A stretch of 8,004 nt of DNA. Origin: CAUTXO01 sp963542625. GTDB taxonomy: Bacteria; Campylobacterota; Campylobacteria; Campylobacterales; SZUA-545. The notes below the pieces were generated by a model. It was given only the letters and a program-made list of their open reading frames with translations. It did no database searches and was not told the origin of the DNA. The translations under genes were made by a program, and so were the position numbers. This document shows positions 1 through 7,722 of the stretch, piece by piece (the first letter of the stretch is position 1; each line of letters begins with the position of its first letter). The stretch is taken from contig CAUTXO010000068.1 of the NCBI GenBank assembly GCA_963542625.1, forward strand, positions 1-8,004, written 5' to 3'.

Positions 1-19
1 AGATCTTGCCCTCCCCCCA

Positions 20-122
20 GATCTTTACACTCTCAATCTTTGCACCACCGCGCTTTAGCTTTAAGATCTACCAAGCCAAGCTTTGGCAAGCGCTTGGATC
101 TTAGGGTTTAGATCTAAGATGG
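20..122 (+). repeat. GATC repeat unit A
   Basis: This unit starts with GATCTTTACACTC, runs through CACCGCGCTTTAGC and ends in a stretch with TTGGATCTTAGGG and a further GATCTAAGATGG. The unit at 257-352 follows the same order of words throughout, with a handful of substitutions and 1-2 base gaps. The first 45-50 bases also match the right-flank copies. The repeat orientation is arbitrary. Confidence 0.75.
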
Positions 123-221
123 CACGTTGCACGTTTAGCGCTAGATCTTGACTAAGATCTACTAGCTAGATATAGTGCTTTGTTTTAAGGATTGGATCTA
201 AGGCTAGGATCTTGCGCGCCC

Positions 222-265
222 CCAGCACCGCCACTGTAAAGATCTTGCCCGCGCTAGATCTTTGC
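222..265 (+). repeat. 44-bp repeat, left copy
   Basis: This stretch matches 7854-7897 at 42 of 44 bases in the same orientation, including 29 identical bases in a row (237-265) with two GATC sites. The two copies are over 7.5 kb apart and flank the whole gene cluster. Confidence 0.9.
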
Positions 266-352
266 ACTCAATCCTTACGCCACCGCGCTTTAGCTTAGGA
301 TCTATCAAGCCAGCTTTAGCAAGCCCTTGGATCTAGGGCTAGGATCTTATGG
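257..352 (+). repeat. GATC repeat unit B
   Basis: This is a diverged second copy of the unit at 20-122. Its first half, GATCTTTGCACTCAATC followed by TTACGCCACC and GCGCTTTAGC, is shared with the right-flank copies at 7727, 7799, 7889 and 7983. Its second half, with AAGCC, TTAGCAAGCC and TTGGATCTAGGG, is shared only with unit A. Confidence 0.75.
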
Positions 353-483
353 TTAAGATCTAAGGTACCTATTAGATCTAGCTAGTAGATCCTAGTCAAG
401 ATCTACCACCACATTTTCCCATAAAAAAGAAAAAGCGCACGACAAACTTGGTGCCTCACAAGACCCAAGCGGGTTTGGGCTTT

Positions 484-499
484 GCGCTAGCCCTAGCGC
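484..499. repeat. Short perfect inverted repeat
   Basis: GCGCTAG and CTAGCGC are separated by CC, a 7-bp stem. It lies between the rpsO terminator and the left repeat block (406-534 otherwise shows no gene). There is no adjacent T-tract, so I do not call it a terminator. Confidence 0.45.
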
Positions 500-534
500 G
501 TGAAAGAATAATAAAACGTGGGGGGGGCAAATAC

Positions 535-573
535 AAAAAAGCGGAGCGGTAGCTGCTAAGCCACCCGCGCCGC
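535..573 (-). terminator. Rho-independent terminator of rpsO
   Basis: Read on the minus strand, this is a GC-rich hairpin followed by six Ts (535-540). The 5' arm GCGGCGCGGGTGGCT pairs with AGCTACCGCTCCGC around a TAGC loop, with one internal mismatch, one bulged G and one G-T pair. It begins 15 bases past the rpsO stop codon, the expected position for ending the rpsO transcript before it enters the repeat block. Confidence 0.85.
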
Positions 574-587
574 AATGCAAAGCTAGG

Positions 588-863
588 CTAGATCTTATCA
601 CGTAGGTTGAGTTCTTTAATCAAGCCAACGTAAGCGGATATGTCTTTGTTTCTTAGATATCTAAGCAACCTTTTGCGTTGCCCGACGAGTTTTAAAAGAC
701 CGATTTTTGACGAGTGGTCTTTTTTGTTTGCGTTTAGGTGAGTTGTGAGATAGTTAATTCTCTCCGTTAGTAACGCAACTTGCACGGCGGGTGAGCCTGT
801 GTCTTGTTTGGTTTTGCCAAACTTGGAAAAAATTTCCGCTTTTTTCGCCTTATCTAAAGCCAT
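588..863 (-). CDS. rpsO: 30S ribosomal protein S15
   Basis: This encodes a 91-residue S15, a primary 16S rRNA-binding protein of the small ribosomal subunit. Family landmarks are KTKQDTGSPAVQVALLTERI near residues 17-36, the LNANKKDHSSKIGLLKLVGQRKR region, and the NLRDK end typical of epsilonproteobacteria. I chose the ATG at 861-863 (MALDKAKK) because a perfect AAGGAGG (870-876) lies 6 bases upstream and the S15 family begins there; an in-frame upstream ATG would add 21 unrelated residues. The gene is divergent from the Rrf2/flhA genes and has its own -10 box and terminator. The 3' end is odd: the final codon and stop are AAG ATC TAG, so the GATC repeat motif provides the terminal Ile and the stop. 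Confidence 0.97.
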   Translation of the reverse strand: MALDKAKKAEIFSKFGKTKQDTGSPAVQVALLTERINYLTTHLNANKKDHSSKIGLLKLVGQRKRLLRYLRNKDISAYVGLIKELNLRDKI

Positions 864-869
864 TTTTGA

Positions 870-876
870 CCTCCTT
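870..876 (-). promoter_or_regulatory. rpsO: Ribosome binding site of rpsO
   Basis: On the minus strand this reads AAGGAGG, a full Shine-Dalgarno match, six bases ahead of the ATG at 863. It decides the start in favour of the 91-residue form. Confidence 0.9.
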
Positions 877-893
877 GATAGGTAATGCGCGGA

Positions 894-899
894 ATTATA
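894..899 (-). promoter_or_regulatory. rpsO: rpsO promoter -10 box
   Basis: The minus strand reads TATAAT, a consensus -10 preceded by TG one base upstream (GTGTATAAT). There is no good -35 at normal spacing, which is common for housekeeping promoters in this phylum. It sits about 30 bases upstream of the rpsO ATG. Confidence 0.7.
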
Positions 900-910
900 C
901 ACTTTTAGGC

Positions 911-939
911 TTATCGTTTTATGCAAGTTAGAATAAAAT
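911..939 (+). promoter_or_regulatory. Possible promoter of the Rrf2-flhA genes
   Basis: TAAAAT (934-939) could be a -10 box, with a weak -35-like TTATCG (911-916) at 17-base spacing, 29 bases before the ATG at 969. It lies back to back with the rpsO promoter. Two ACGAAT words (955-960 and 965-970) follow at a 10-base interval, but I cannot say whether they are an operator. Confidence 0.35.
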
Positions 940-968
940 AGCGCGCAAATGCAGACGAATGGATACGA

Positions 969-1376
969 ATGTTATTTACAAAAGCTGGTGAATACGCGCT
1001 TCTTGCTTCGGCGCTCATTGCAAGAGATACTAAGCCAATCGGTGTAGATAGCCTGTCTTCTACGCTTGGGATCTCCAAAAGCTTCTTGGCTAAGATCTTG
1101 CAAAACCTTGCAAAAAATTCCATTTTAGACTCCTACAAGGGCGCAAAGGGCGGTTTTACGCTGGCAAAAAAGCCATCTGAGATCTCCATCTATGAGATCA
1201 TCAAGGCCTGCGATGAAACTTCTGGCGTTGTTTTTGCCTGCTCTGACGGCGACAAATGCTGCCCCAACACCCCGCAAAAAGAAAAAAGCTGCATTGTCTG
1301 GCGGCTCTTAAACGAAGTGCAAACAAGGGTCGATGACCTTTTGCAAGCTACAAAACTAAGCGATCTGTTAGAATAA
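969..1376 (+). CDS. Rrf2 family transcriptional regulator
   Basis: A 135-residue cytoplasmic DNA-binding protein of the Rrf2 (IscR/NsrR-like) family. The N-terminus MLFTKAGEYALLA is the family hallmark; the winged helix-turn-helix spans about residues 25-63, with LGISKSFLAKILQNLAK as recognition region and the wing at GAKGGF. The cluster loop after residue 88 contains Cys91, Cys97, Cys98 and Cys108, so an iron-sulfur cluster or a thiol-based sensor is likely. The C-x5-C pair fits IscR, but the next single Cys is displaced and an extra adjacent Cys is present, so the ligand set may differ. Its stop TAA is followed immediately by the flhA ATG, suggesting co-transcription. The regulon cannot be read from the sequence; it may repress its own promoter at 911-968. 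The Shine-Dalgarno signal is weak. Confidence 0.9.
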   Translation: MLFTKAGEYALLASALIARDTKPIGVDSLSSTLGISKSFLAKILQNLAKNSILDSYKGAKGGFTLAKKPSEISIYEIIKACDETSGVVFACSDGDKCCPNTPQKEKSCIVWRLLNEVQTRVDDLLQATKLSDLLE

Positions 1377-3587
1377 ATGGCGCGCGCAACCTTTACAAAC
1401 ATATTAGAAAAATCTATGCCCTTTTTTAGGGTGCTAATGGCGTCAAAAGAGCTTACGATTGTTTTTATGCTTATTGCCATTATGGCGATCATCATCGTGC
1501 CGCTGCCATCAGGCGTGCTAGATCTTTTCCTAACCGTCTCGCTCTCGCTCTCGGCGCTTATTATTATGATCTCTGTGTTTATAGAAAAGCCAACGGATTT
1601 TACGACTTATCCTACGATGATCCTACTCATAACGCTGTTTCGCCTAAGCCTAAACATCGCCACAACGCGTATGATCCTAGCCAACGGCAATCAAGGCCCA
1701 GAAGCCGTGAGCGACATAATCGCGGCGTTTGGGAATTTCGTCGTTGGCGGTAATTACGTCATCGGGATCATCGTTTTTACGATTTTAGTGCTGATTAATT
1801 TTATGGTGGTAACTAACGGCTCAACGCGCGTGGCGGAAGTTGCGGCGCGTTTTACACTTGATGCGATGCCTGGAAAGCAAATGGCAATTGACGCAGATCT
1901 TAACGCCGGGCTCATCGACGATACCGAAGCAAAAAGGCGGCGTGAGGAGATCGTAGGAGAAGCGAATTTTTACGGCGCGATGGACGGTTCTAGCAAGTTC
2001 GTAAAAGGCGACGCCATTGCTGGGATCATCATCACGCTTGTAAATATAATAGGCGGCATTTTGATAGGCGTTTTTTACCACGATATGTCTATTAAAGATA
2101 GCGCCGAAACCTTTACAATACTAACAATCGGCGATGGTCTAGTGGGGCAAATCCCAGCGCTTCTTGTCTCCACCGCAACAGGTATTATCATTACGCGCGC
2201 GTCCAAATCAGGCGAAAACTTTGCGCAAGGATCTATCAACCAGCTGCTAAAAGACTACAAGGTGCTTTTAATCGTCGGCGTTATTTTGCTGCTTTTTGCG
2301 TCCGTGCCGGGGCTGCCCGCTGCGTCGCTTGCCTTTGTGGGGCTATTCTTTTTAACCGCGGGGCTTTTGGTGCGCAACTCTCAAGACGGTAGCATTTCGC
2401 TCTTTGTTTCAAAAATGCTTGGCAAAACAGACGCCATCAGAAAGAAAAGGCCCGCGCAAGGTCAAGGCGCGCAAAGACCGCCCGCGCCGCCTAAAAAGCA
2501 AAAAACGCAAGAAGAATTGCGCGAAGAAGAGCAAAGAAAGCTAGACAACATCTTAAAAATCGACGTGCTTGAGATTAAACTTGGCTATGGGCTCATTAAG
2601 CTAGCTGACACAATGCAAGGCGGCGTGCTGCTTGACCGCATAAGATCTATGCGCCAAAACATCGCTAAAGAATACGGCTTTGTCGTGCCGCAGGTGCATA
2701 TTTCTGATGATCTTACGCTAGATCCAAACACCTATAACATTATGCTAAAGGGCTCTAAAATTGGCGAGTATGAGATTAAGCCTGGATCTTTTCTCATTAT
2801 GAATAACGGGCTTGTGATTGAGGAGCTTGACGGCGAAAAAACAATCGAGCCAACCTTTAAGCTAGAAGCCCTTTGGATCCCCGCGTCTAAAAAAGAAGAG
2901 GCGATTATAAACGGCTACACTGTCGTTGATGCGTCTAGTATCATCGTTTCTCATCTTAGCGAGCTAATCAAGAAATACGCAGAAGAGATCCTAACGCGCC
3001 AAGATGTTGATAAGCTCATTAAATCGCTAGAAAAGAGTTACCCGCGCCTAGTGGAGGACGTGCTAAAAATGGACGGCATTACAATCGGGCTCATTCAGCG
3101 CGTGCTAAAGTCGCTCCTGCACGAAAAGATCCCGATAAAAGATATGCTAACAATAGTAGAAACAATCGCCGACGTAGGCGAATTTACCAACTCGCTATCT
3201 GTGATGATGGAGCACGTGCGATCTAGGCTAGCGCGCACAATCACCGCGCTTTATAAAAAAGACAACACCTTGCAGATGGTAACGATAGATATTCAAACCG
3301 AGCAAAAGATCTTGCGGAGATTGAGCGAGCAAAACGGCATAAGGCAGTTTAACTTTAGCGTTAATGAAGTGCAGGCAATCATCGAGCAAACAAGGCTCTT
3401 GCAGCAAGATCTAAGGGAGCGCGGCGTGTATCCGATGATCCTAATCACAGAAGCGATTATCCGCAAGCCACTAGCTGAAATTTACGAAAAATTCGATATG
3501 CAAGTGGTTGTGCTAGCAACGAATGAGCTTGACGCGAGCGTGAATTTTGAAGCGCTAGGCCAGCTAAAAATAGACGCGCTATCGTAA
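1377..3587 (+). CDS. flhA: Flagellar biosynthesis protein FlhA
   Basis: A 736-residue inner-membrane component of the flagellar type III export gate, close to the length of epsilonproteobacterial FlhA. The N-terminal half has about eight membrane segments (roughly residues 27-48, 49-70, 76-100, 116-145, 211-234, 250-274, 294-310 and 315-333). Conserved blocks include RLSLNIATTRMILA, the FHIPEP loop NGSTRVAEVAARFTLDAMPG (D162 begins DAMPG), and GAMDGSSKFVKGDAIAG with Asp203, which I believe corresponds to the Asp important for proton-driven export in Salmonella FlhA. A charged, Pro- and Gln-rich linker (about 350-385) leads to the cytosolic substrate- and chaperone-docking domain. In Campylobacter and Helicobacter, FlhA also feeds into sigma-54 flagellar gene control (family knowledge). 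The ATG abuts the upstream stop with no spacer and without a strong Shine-Dalgarno, consistent with translational coupling. No intrinsic terminator is evident after it. Confidence 0.97.
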   Translation: MARATFTNILEKSMPFFRVLMASKELTIVFMLIAIMAIIIVPLPSGVLDLFLTVSLSLSALIIMISVFIEKPTDFTTYPTMILLITLFRLSLNIATTRMILANGNQGPEAVSDIIAAFGNFVVGGNYVIGIIVFTILVLINFMVVTNGSTRVAEVAARFTLDAMPGKQMAIDADLNAGLIDDTEAKRRREEIVGEANFYGAMDGSSKFVKGDAIAGIIITLVNIIGGILIGVFYHDMSIKDSAETFTILTIGDGLVGQIPALLVSTATGIIITRASKSGENFAQGSINQLLKDYKVLLIVGVILLLFASVPGLPAASLAFVGLFFLTAGLLVRNSQDGSISLFVSKMLGKTDAIRKKRPAQGQGAQRPPAPPKKQKTQEELREEEQRKLDNILKIDVLEIKLGYGLIKLADTMQGGVLLDRIRSMRQNIAKEYGFVVPQVHISDDLTLDPNTYNIMLKGSKIGEYEIKPGSFLIMNNGLVIEELDGEKTIEPTFKLEALWIPASKKEEAIINGYTVVDASSIIVSHLSELIKKYAEEILTRQDVDKLIKSLEKSYPRLVEDVLKMDGITIGLIQRVLKSLLHEKIPIKDMLTIVETIADVGEFTNSLSVMMEHVRSRLARTITALYKKDNTLQMVTIDIQTEQKILRRLSEQNGIRQFNFSVNEVQAIIEQTRLLQQDLRERGVYPMILITEAIIRKPLAEIYEKFDMQVVVLATNELDASVNFEALGQLKIDALS

Positions 3588-3605
3588 AATAGCGTTAATG
3601 AATTT

Positions 3606-3619
3606 GGCATTATAATGCC
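3606..3619. promoter_or_regulatory. Palindrome containing the likely oad operon -10 box
   Basis: GGCATTATAATGCC is a perfect 14-bp palindrome, and its centre supplies a consensus TATAAT (3611-3616) 18 bases before the oadG ATG. A housekeeping promoter whose -10 lies within a palindrome suggests an operator overlapping the promoter. No -35 is obvious. With such a short leader, transcription would start just ahead of the Shine-Dalgarno AAAGGA (3624-3629). The palindrome is seen directly; its regulator is unknown. Confidence 0.5.
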
Positions 3620-3634
3620 CCACAAAGGACAGCA

Positions 3635-3880
3635 ATGGAAATAAATATGCTAGATGAAGCCTTGAAATTTATGGTTCTTGGTATGAGCACGGTTTTTGGG
3701 TTTTTGATCTTTATGGTTTTCTTTTTGAAATTACAGGGCAAACTTATCCTAAAATACGCAAGCAAGCAAGGCAGCGCGCAAGAAGCGCCCTTGCAAACAA
3801 GCGCGCAGAGCAAAAATAATATGCGCGCGGCGGTGCTAAGCGCGGCTATAATGCACCACCAAAAGTTAAATAAAAGGTAA
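3635..3880 (+). CDS. oadG: Oxaloacetate decarboxylase gamma chain family protein
   Basis: An 81-residue protein with a single membrane helix near residues 10-32 and a short cytoplasmic tail. Family members anchor the alpha subunit to the beta subunit and bind a metal ion through the C-terminus. The size, the N-terminal helix with the GMSTVFGFLIFMVFFL pattern, and the Ala-rich end AAVLSAAIMHHQK with a His74-His75 pair fit this family; the call also relies on oadA and oadB following directly. The start ATG has AAAGGA at 3624-3629; a second in-frame ATG four codons later is less well placed. Its end carries the likely Shine-Dalgarno for oadA (AAAAGG, 3872-3877). The sequence is short and poorly conserved in general, so identification rests on topology and context. 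Confidence 0.82.
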   Translation: MEINMLDEALKFMVLGMSTVFGFLIFMVFFLKLQGKLILKYASKQGSAQEAPLQTSAQSKNNMRAAVLSAAIMHHQKLNKR

Positions 3881-3884
3881 AAAA

Positions 3885-5747
3885 ATGGCTAAAAAAATCA
3901 TAGAAGTTATGGATACAACTTACCGCGACGGCTTCCAATCCGTTTTTGGCGGGCGCGTGCAATTAAAAGACTTTTTGCCAAGCATAGAAGCAGCGCTTGA
4001 AGCTGGCATTCGCCATTTTGAATCAGGCGGCGGCGCGCGCTTTCAGTCGCTGTATTTTTATTTAAACGAAGACGCCTTTTTTATGATGGACGAATTTAGG
4101 CGCATCGTAGGGCCTGACGTGAAGCTCCAAACGCTCGCGCGCGGCGTTAATACCGTTAGCCTTGATACGGGCAGCCGCGAGATGATAGATCTTCACGCCA
4201 AGCTTTTCAAAAAACACGGCGTCTCTCACGTTCGCAACTTTGACGCGCTCAACGACTGGCGCAACCTAGAATACTCCGCCAAAGCAATCAAAAGCGCGGG
4301 GCTTCATCACGAGATGACGATAACCCTAATGGATCTCCCGCCAAAATGCAGCGGCGCGCACGATGTGAGCTTTTACGAAAAAACCCTGCGCGCTTACCTT
4401 GACCACGGTATTCCTTATGATTCCGTTGTTTTCAAAGACGCCTCAGGCACATCAAACCCGAACAAAATTTATGAAACGATCCAAATGGCGCGGCGCTTGT
4501 TACCAGAGGGCACGCACATTCGTCTCCACACGCACGAGACGGCAAACATCGGCGTTGCGGCGTATCTAGCCGCCATTGAAGCAGGCGCCGATGGCATAGA
4601 TCTAGCGCGCGAGCCCGTTAGCGGTGGCACGAGCCAGCCAGATATTTTGGTGCTAATGCACGCTCTCAAAGGCAAGGATTACGCGCTTGGCAATCACCTA
4701 GGCGAGCCCTTTGATTTAGAAAAGATCTTGCAGTCTGAAATGGTCTTAAAAGAATGCCTAAAAGATTACTTTTTCCCGCCTGAAGCTAAGCAAGTCTCCG
4801 CGATGATACAATTTTCCCCAATGCCAGGCGGCGCGCTCACAGCCAACACGCAAATGATGCGCGACAACAACATTTTAGATAAGTTTCCAGAAGTCATCAA
4901 AGAAATGCGCGAAGTCGTAGAAAAGGGCGGCTATGGCACGTCTGTTACGCCTGTTTCGCAATTTTACTTCCAGCAAGCCTACAATAACGTAATGTTTGGC
5001 AAGTGGAAAAAAATCGCCGACGGTTACGGGCGTATGGTGCTTGGCTACTTTGGCAAAACGCCCGTGGCGCCGGACGCTGAGATTGTGAAAATAGCGCAGG
5101 AGCAAGTGGGGCTAGAGCCAACCACGCGCGCGGCTATGGATCTAGCAAATGAAGACGAGAAAAAAACGCGCGAATACGCCGTGAAAGTCCTAAACAAGCA
5201 AGGCATTGCGGTAAATGATGAAAATATTTTCATCGTGCTTTCTTGCGGCAGAAAGGGCATTACGTATCTAAAAGGCGACGGCCCGCTGATGGTAAGAAAG
5301 CTTGGCAGCGAGAGCGGCGCGGGCGCGGGAGCGGGCTCAGGCGCGGCGCTCAAAGATCCAGCGCAAAAGGCGGCGGCAACGAGCGCGGATTATACCGTTA
5401 CCGTTAATGGCGAAACTTTCACCGTGAATGTGAAAGAAGGCGCGGCTAGCGGCGCACACGCGGTCATCACCACGCCAACGCACAAGCTTGACACCTCAAC
5501 GCAAAAGGCCTACGCGGCGTTTAGTAACCATACGCAAACGGTAAGCGCGCCCTTGCCGGGCACGGTTTTAAAGCTAAACGCAAAGCCAAATCAAACGGTG
5601 AAAAAAGACGAGATCTTACTCGTGCTTGAAGCGATGAAAATGGAGACGGAGATAAAATCGCCCTGCGACGGCGTGATAAAAAACGTCCTAATTAACGCGG
5701 GCGAGACGGTAGAAAACGGGCAAATTTTAGTGGAAATCGCGCAATGA
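3885..5747 (+). CDS. oadA: Oxaloacetate decarboxylase alpha / pyruvate carboxylase B type subunit
   Basis: A 620-residue biotin-dependent carboxyltransferase. Residues about 5-270 form the TIM-barrel carboxyltransferase domain: DTTYRDGFQS at 10-19 (metal ligand Asp10), FKDASG with the probable carbamylated Lys184, LHTHET with metal ligands His215 and His217, and SGGTSQPD. Residues about 280-470 are the conserved carboxylase domain (PMPGGALTANTQM, GYGTSVTPVSQFYFQQA). A Gly/Ala-rich linker (474-489) and an association segment (YTVTVNGETFTVNVKEG from 503) lead to the biotin carrier domain with EAMKMETE, biotinyl Lys585, 35 residues from the end. The DTTYRDGFQS variant, instead of DTTLRDAHQS, is what I recall from Campylobacter PycB. 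With oadG upstream (4-base gap) and oadB overlapping by ATGA, a sodium-pumping oxaloacetate decarboxylase is the best reading. Anaplerotic pyruvate carboxylase with an unlinked biotin carboxylase is the alternative. The linker contains KDPAQ, encoded by the GATC repeat motif. Confidence 0.92.
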   Translation: MAKKIIEVMDTTYRDGFQSVFGGRVQLKDFLPSIEAALEAGIRHFESGGGARFQSLYFYLNEDAFFMMDEFRRIVGPDVKLQTLARGVNTVSLDTGSREMIDLHAKLFKKHGVSHVRNFDALNDWRNLEYSAKAIKSAGLHHEMTITLMDLPPKCSGAHDVSFYEKTLRAYLDHGIPYDSVVFKDASGTSNPNKIYETIQMARRLLPEGTHIRLHTHETANIGVAAYLAAIEAGADGIDLAREPVSGGTSQPDILVLMHALKGKDYALGNHLGEPFDLEKILQSEMVLKECLKDYFFPPEAKQVSAMIQFSPMPGGALTANTQMMRDNNILDKFPEVIKEMREVVEKGGYGTSVTPVSQFYFQQAYNNVMFGKWKKIADGYGRMVLGYFGKTPVAPDAEIVKIAQEQVGLEPTTRAAMDLANEDEKKTREYAVKVLNKQGIAVNDENIFIVLSCGRKGITYLKGDGPLMVRKLGSESGAGAGAGSGAALKDPAQKAAATSADYTVTVNGETFTVNVKEGAASGAHAVITTPTHKLDTSTQKAYAAFSNHTQTVSAPLPGTVLKLNAKPNQTVKKDEILLVLEAMKMETEIKSPCDGVIKNVLINAGETVENGQILVEIAQ

Positions 5748-7303
5748 AAAAGCTCTTTGTAAGCCTTGCTAGCGCGGCATTTTTTAGCCTAGCAAGCGCA
5801 AATACGGTGCAAGATCCAAGCGCTGGCGCGCCAAAGATCCAAGCAGCAACCGCCACTCAAGATCTAAGCAAGCCCACCACACAAGATCTAGGGCAAGATC
5901 CAAGTCAAAAAGCGGGCGCTCAAGATCCAAGTCAAAGCCAAGATCTTAAGCTAGCCACCGTGCAAGATCCAAGCGCGCAAACCGCCAAAGATCCAAACGC
6001 GCAAGCCACGCAAGATCCAAGCGCTGGCGTGCAAGCAATGGCTCAAGATCTTAGCACACCAAAGATCCAAGCTGTAGCCGCAAACACAGACGGCTACACG
6101 CCAAAGTCGCTCGCGGCAATGTTTAAGGGGCTTTATGAAACAACGGGGCTAAATGCGCTGATGACGCCAAAAGCAGGCGTCAAAGACGCTCACGGCAAAG
6201 AAATAAGCGCCTTTAATCAAACGGCGGGCAAGCTCATTATGATCCTTGTTAGCTTCGTGCTTTTTTACCTAGCAATCGCCAAAGGTTTTGAGCCCTTGCT
6301 CCTTATCCCTATTGGCTTTGGCGGGTTTTTAGCCAACATTCCGCTAGCTGGCATTGCTGGCGAGCACGGATTTTTAGGCATCATCTACTCCTTTGGCATA
6401 GAAACGGGGCTTTTCCCGCTCATCATTTTTATGGGCGTTGGCGCGCTCACAGACTTTGCGCCGCTCATTGCCAACCCAAAAACCGCCCTGCTTGGCGCGG
6501 CGGCGCAGTTTGGGATCTTTGGCACAATCATCGGCGCGGTGGCAATTTCTCAATACACGGGGCTTTTTAATTTCACGCTCAAAGACGCAAGCGCCATCGG
6601 CATCATCGGCGGCGCTGACGGCCCAACGTCCATATACGTGGCGTCCAAATTAGCGCCAGATCTCTTAGGCGCAATAGCCGTCGCGGCGTATTCTTATATG
6701 GCGCTCGTGCCTATCATTCAGCCACCGATTATGAAAGCGCTCACCACGCAGGCAGAAAAGCAGATCCAAATGGTGCAGCTGCGAAGCGTTAGCAAACTAG
6801 AAAAGATCCTTTTCCCCATTACCGTTCTAGCCCTTTGTGCCCTACTCTTGCCCGACGCAACGCCGCTAGTTGGCGCGCTAACTTTTGGCAACTTAATCCG
6901 CGAAAGCGGCGTGGCAGCAAGGCTATCAGAAACCTTGCAAAACAGCCTGATAAACATCGTAACGATCTTCTTAGGGCTCGCGGTGGGCTCAAAGCTAGCG
7001 GCGGAAAAGTTTTTAATCCCAGAAACACTAGCCATCTTAGCGCTTGGGCTCGTGGCGTTTGCCATCGGCACAGCAGGCGGCGTCATTATGGGGAAAATTA
7101 TGAATAAATTTTCAAGCGACCCAATCAACCCGCTAATCGGCGCGGCGGGCGTCTCCGCCGTCCCAATGGCAGCGCGCGTTGTGAATAAAGAGGGTTTAAA
7201 ATATAACAAGGACAACTTTTTGCTAATGCACGCGATGGGCCCTAACGTCTCTGGCGTCATCGGATCTGCCGTTGCTGCCGGCGTTTTGCTCTCGCTTTTT
7301 TAA
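5744..7303 (+). CDS. oadB: Oxaloacetate decarboxylase beta subunit with repeat-bearing N-terminal extension
   Basis: A 519-residue integral membrane protein that decarboxylates carboxybiotin coupled to sodium transport. Residues 1-19 (MKKLFVSLASAAFFSLASA) look like a signal peptide or extra membrane helix. Residues 23-109 are a low-complexity repeat with ten D-P or D-L pairs (QDPS, QDLS, KDPN) plus two KIQA. From about 160 onward is the normal OadB core with many membrane segments. Asp292 (GGADGPT), Tyr318 (YSYMALVP), Asn462, Gly466, Ser471 and Arg478 (INPLIGAAGVSAVPMAAR) line up with the Klebsiella residues D203, Y229, N373, G377, S382 and R389 as I remember them, all at a constant offset of 89. 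All key residues are therefore present, and the extra length is accounted for by the extension. The start overlaps the oadA stop (ATGA), implying translational coupling. No convincing terminator follows. Confidence 0.94.
   Translation: MKKLFVSLASAAFFSLASANTVQDPSAGAPKIQAATATQDLSKPTTQDLGQDPSQKAGAQDPSQSQDLKLATVQDPSAQTAKDPNAQATQDPSAGVQAMAQDLSTPKIQAVAANTDGYTPKSLAAMFKGLYETTGLNALMTPKAGVKDAHGKEISAFNQTAGKLIMILVSFVLFYLAIAKGFEPLLLIPIGFGGFLANIPLAGIAGEHGFLGIIYSFGIETGLFPLIIFMGVGALTDFAPLIANPKTALLGAAAQFGIFGTIIGAVAISQYTGLFNFTLKDASAIGIIGGADGPTSIYVASKLAPDLLGAIAVAAYSYMALVPIIQPPIMKALTTQAEKQIQMVQLRSVSKLEKILFPITVLALCALLLPDATPLVGALTFGNLIRESGVAARLSETLQNSLINIVTIFLGLAVGSKLAAEKFLIPETLAILALGLVAFAIGTAGGVIMGKIMNKFSSDPINPLIGAAGVSAVPMAARVVNKEGLKYNKDNFLLMHAMGPNVSGVIGSAVAAGVLLSLF
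5810..6072 (+). repeat. GATC repeat array inside the 5' part of oadB
   Basis: Twelve GATC sites occur in about 260 bases of coding sequence, at intervals mostly near 24 bases (for example 5942, 5966, 5990 and 6014). The core CAAGATCCAAGC appears exactly at 5810, 5963 and 6011, and also at 7405 and 7573 outside the gene. A 19-base copy, CAAGATCCAAGCGCTGGCG, occurs at 5810 and 6011. Most copies read Gln-Asp-Pro or Gln-Asp-Leu. Two copies (5831-5844 and 6059-6072) are shifted by one base and read Pro-Lys-Ile-Gln, while still keeping the whole array open. Confidence 0.9.
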
Positions 7304-7680
7304 AGTCTTGCCGTAATCTTTGCGGCTGGCTTGCAAAGGCTTTGCTGCGGGCTTGCGAGCTTACGCGCGGCTTTGGCGTGGCGTCAAAATCCAAAGCGCG
7401 CGCCCAAGATCCAAGCACGCGGCAAGATCGCCCGCACGCCAAAATCTAAAGCGCCAAAGATCTTAAAAGTCTAAGCACCCGCACTAAAGCCACCAAACCG
7501 CGCCAAGATCTATGGCGCTAGGTGCTTGCAAACTTCGCTGGCTTTGGCGATTTTGCGCACTCAAATAGCGCGCAAGATCCAAGCGGTGCGCAATAAGCTT
7601 TCCCTGTTTGGCAATTTTACTTATTTGTTTGCAGCGCCGCGCTTGCGTTTTGCTTTAGCGTAGCGTCAAGATCCATTCGC
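7304..7680. other. Gene-free region after oadB with scattered CAAGATCC motifs
   Basis: I see no supported gene in this stretch. It has six GATC sites (7408, 7426, 7459, 7507, 7576, 7670), including two exact copies of the CAAGATCCAAGC core found in oadB (7405 and 7573). A GC-rich inverted repeat lies at 7365-7401, and there is a short AT-rich patch near 7610-7640. The oadB transcript has no obvious hairpin-plus-T terminator in the first 60 bases, so it may read into this region. Confidence 0.6.
7365..7401. repeat. Inverted repeat downstream of oadB
   Basis: GCGCGGCTTTGG pairs with CCAAAGCGCGC, an 11-bp stem with one bulged G, around a 14-base loop. There is no T-tract on either side, so an intrinsic terminator is not supported. 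It could stabilise the 3' end of the oad mRNA. Confidence 0.45.
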
Positions 7681-7722
7681 TTGGCTTTATTTGCAAACCT
7701 AATTTTAAATGATGTTTTGCTT

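Larger units (their letters stand above)
1..405. repeat. GATC-rich intergenic repeat block, left flank
   Basis: I find no credible gene here. I count 18 GATC sites in about 400 bases, where about 1.6 would be expected by chance; most are AGATCT. They sit inside longer related units: a unit at 20-122 and a diverged copy at 257-352, which align by hand at roughly 80 percent with a few small gaps. Part of the block (222-265) recurs near the right edge of the window. The sites are often arranged as inverted repeats, for example 142-161, where an 8-bp stem closes a 4-base loop. The block reaches the left edge, so its true extent is unknown. Its function is unknown to me; it could be a dispersed repeat family, a decayed mobile element or a protein or methylase recognition array. 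Confidence 0.85.
142..405. mobile_element. 264-bp segment bounded by 30-bp inverted repeats (MITE-like candidate)
   Basis: Bases 142-171 and 376-405 are reverse complements of each other at 29 of 30 positions, differing only at one A/G. Both ends start with TAGATCTTGACTA reading inward. The 204 bases between them contain repeat unit B and part of a 44-bp repeat shared with the right flank. No protein is encoded inside. I see no clear target-site duplication outside the arms, apart from a terminal TA on each arm. The arms are seen directly. Calling the segment a miniature inverted-repeat element is inference; a large cruciform or hairpin regulatory structure, or chance pairing within a palindromic repeat family, are alternatives. 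Confidence 0.4.
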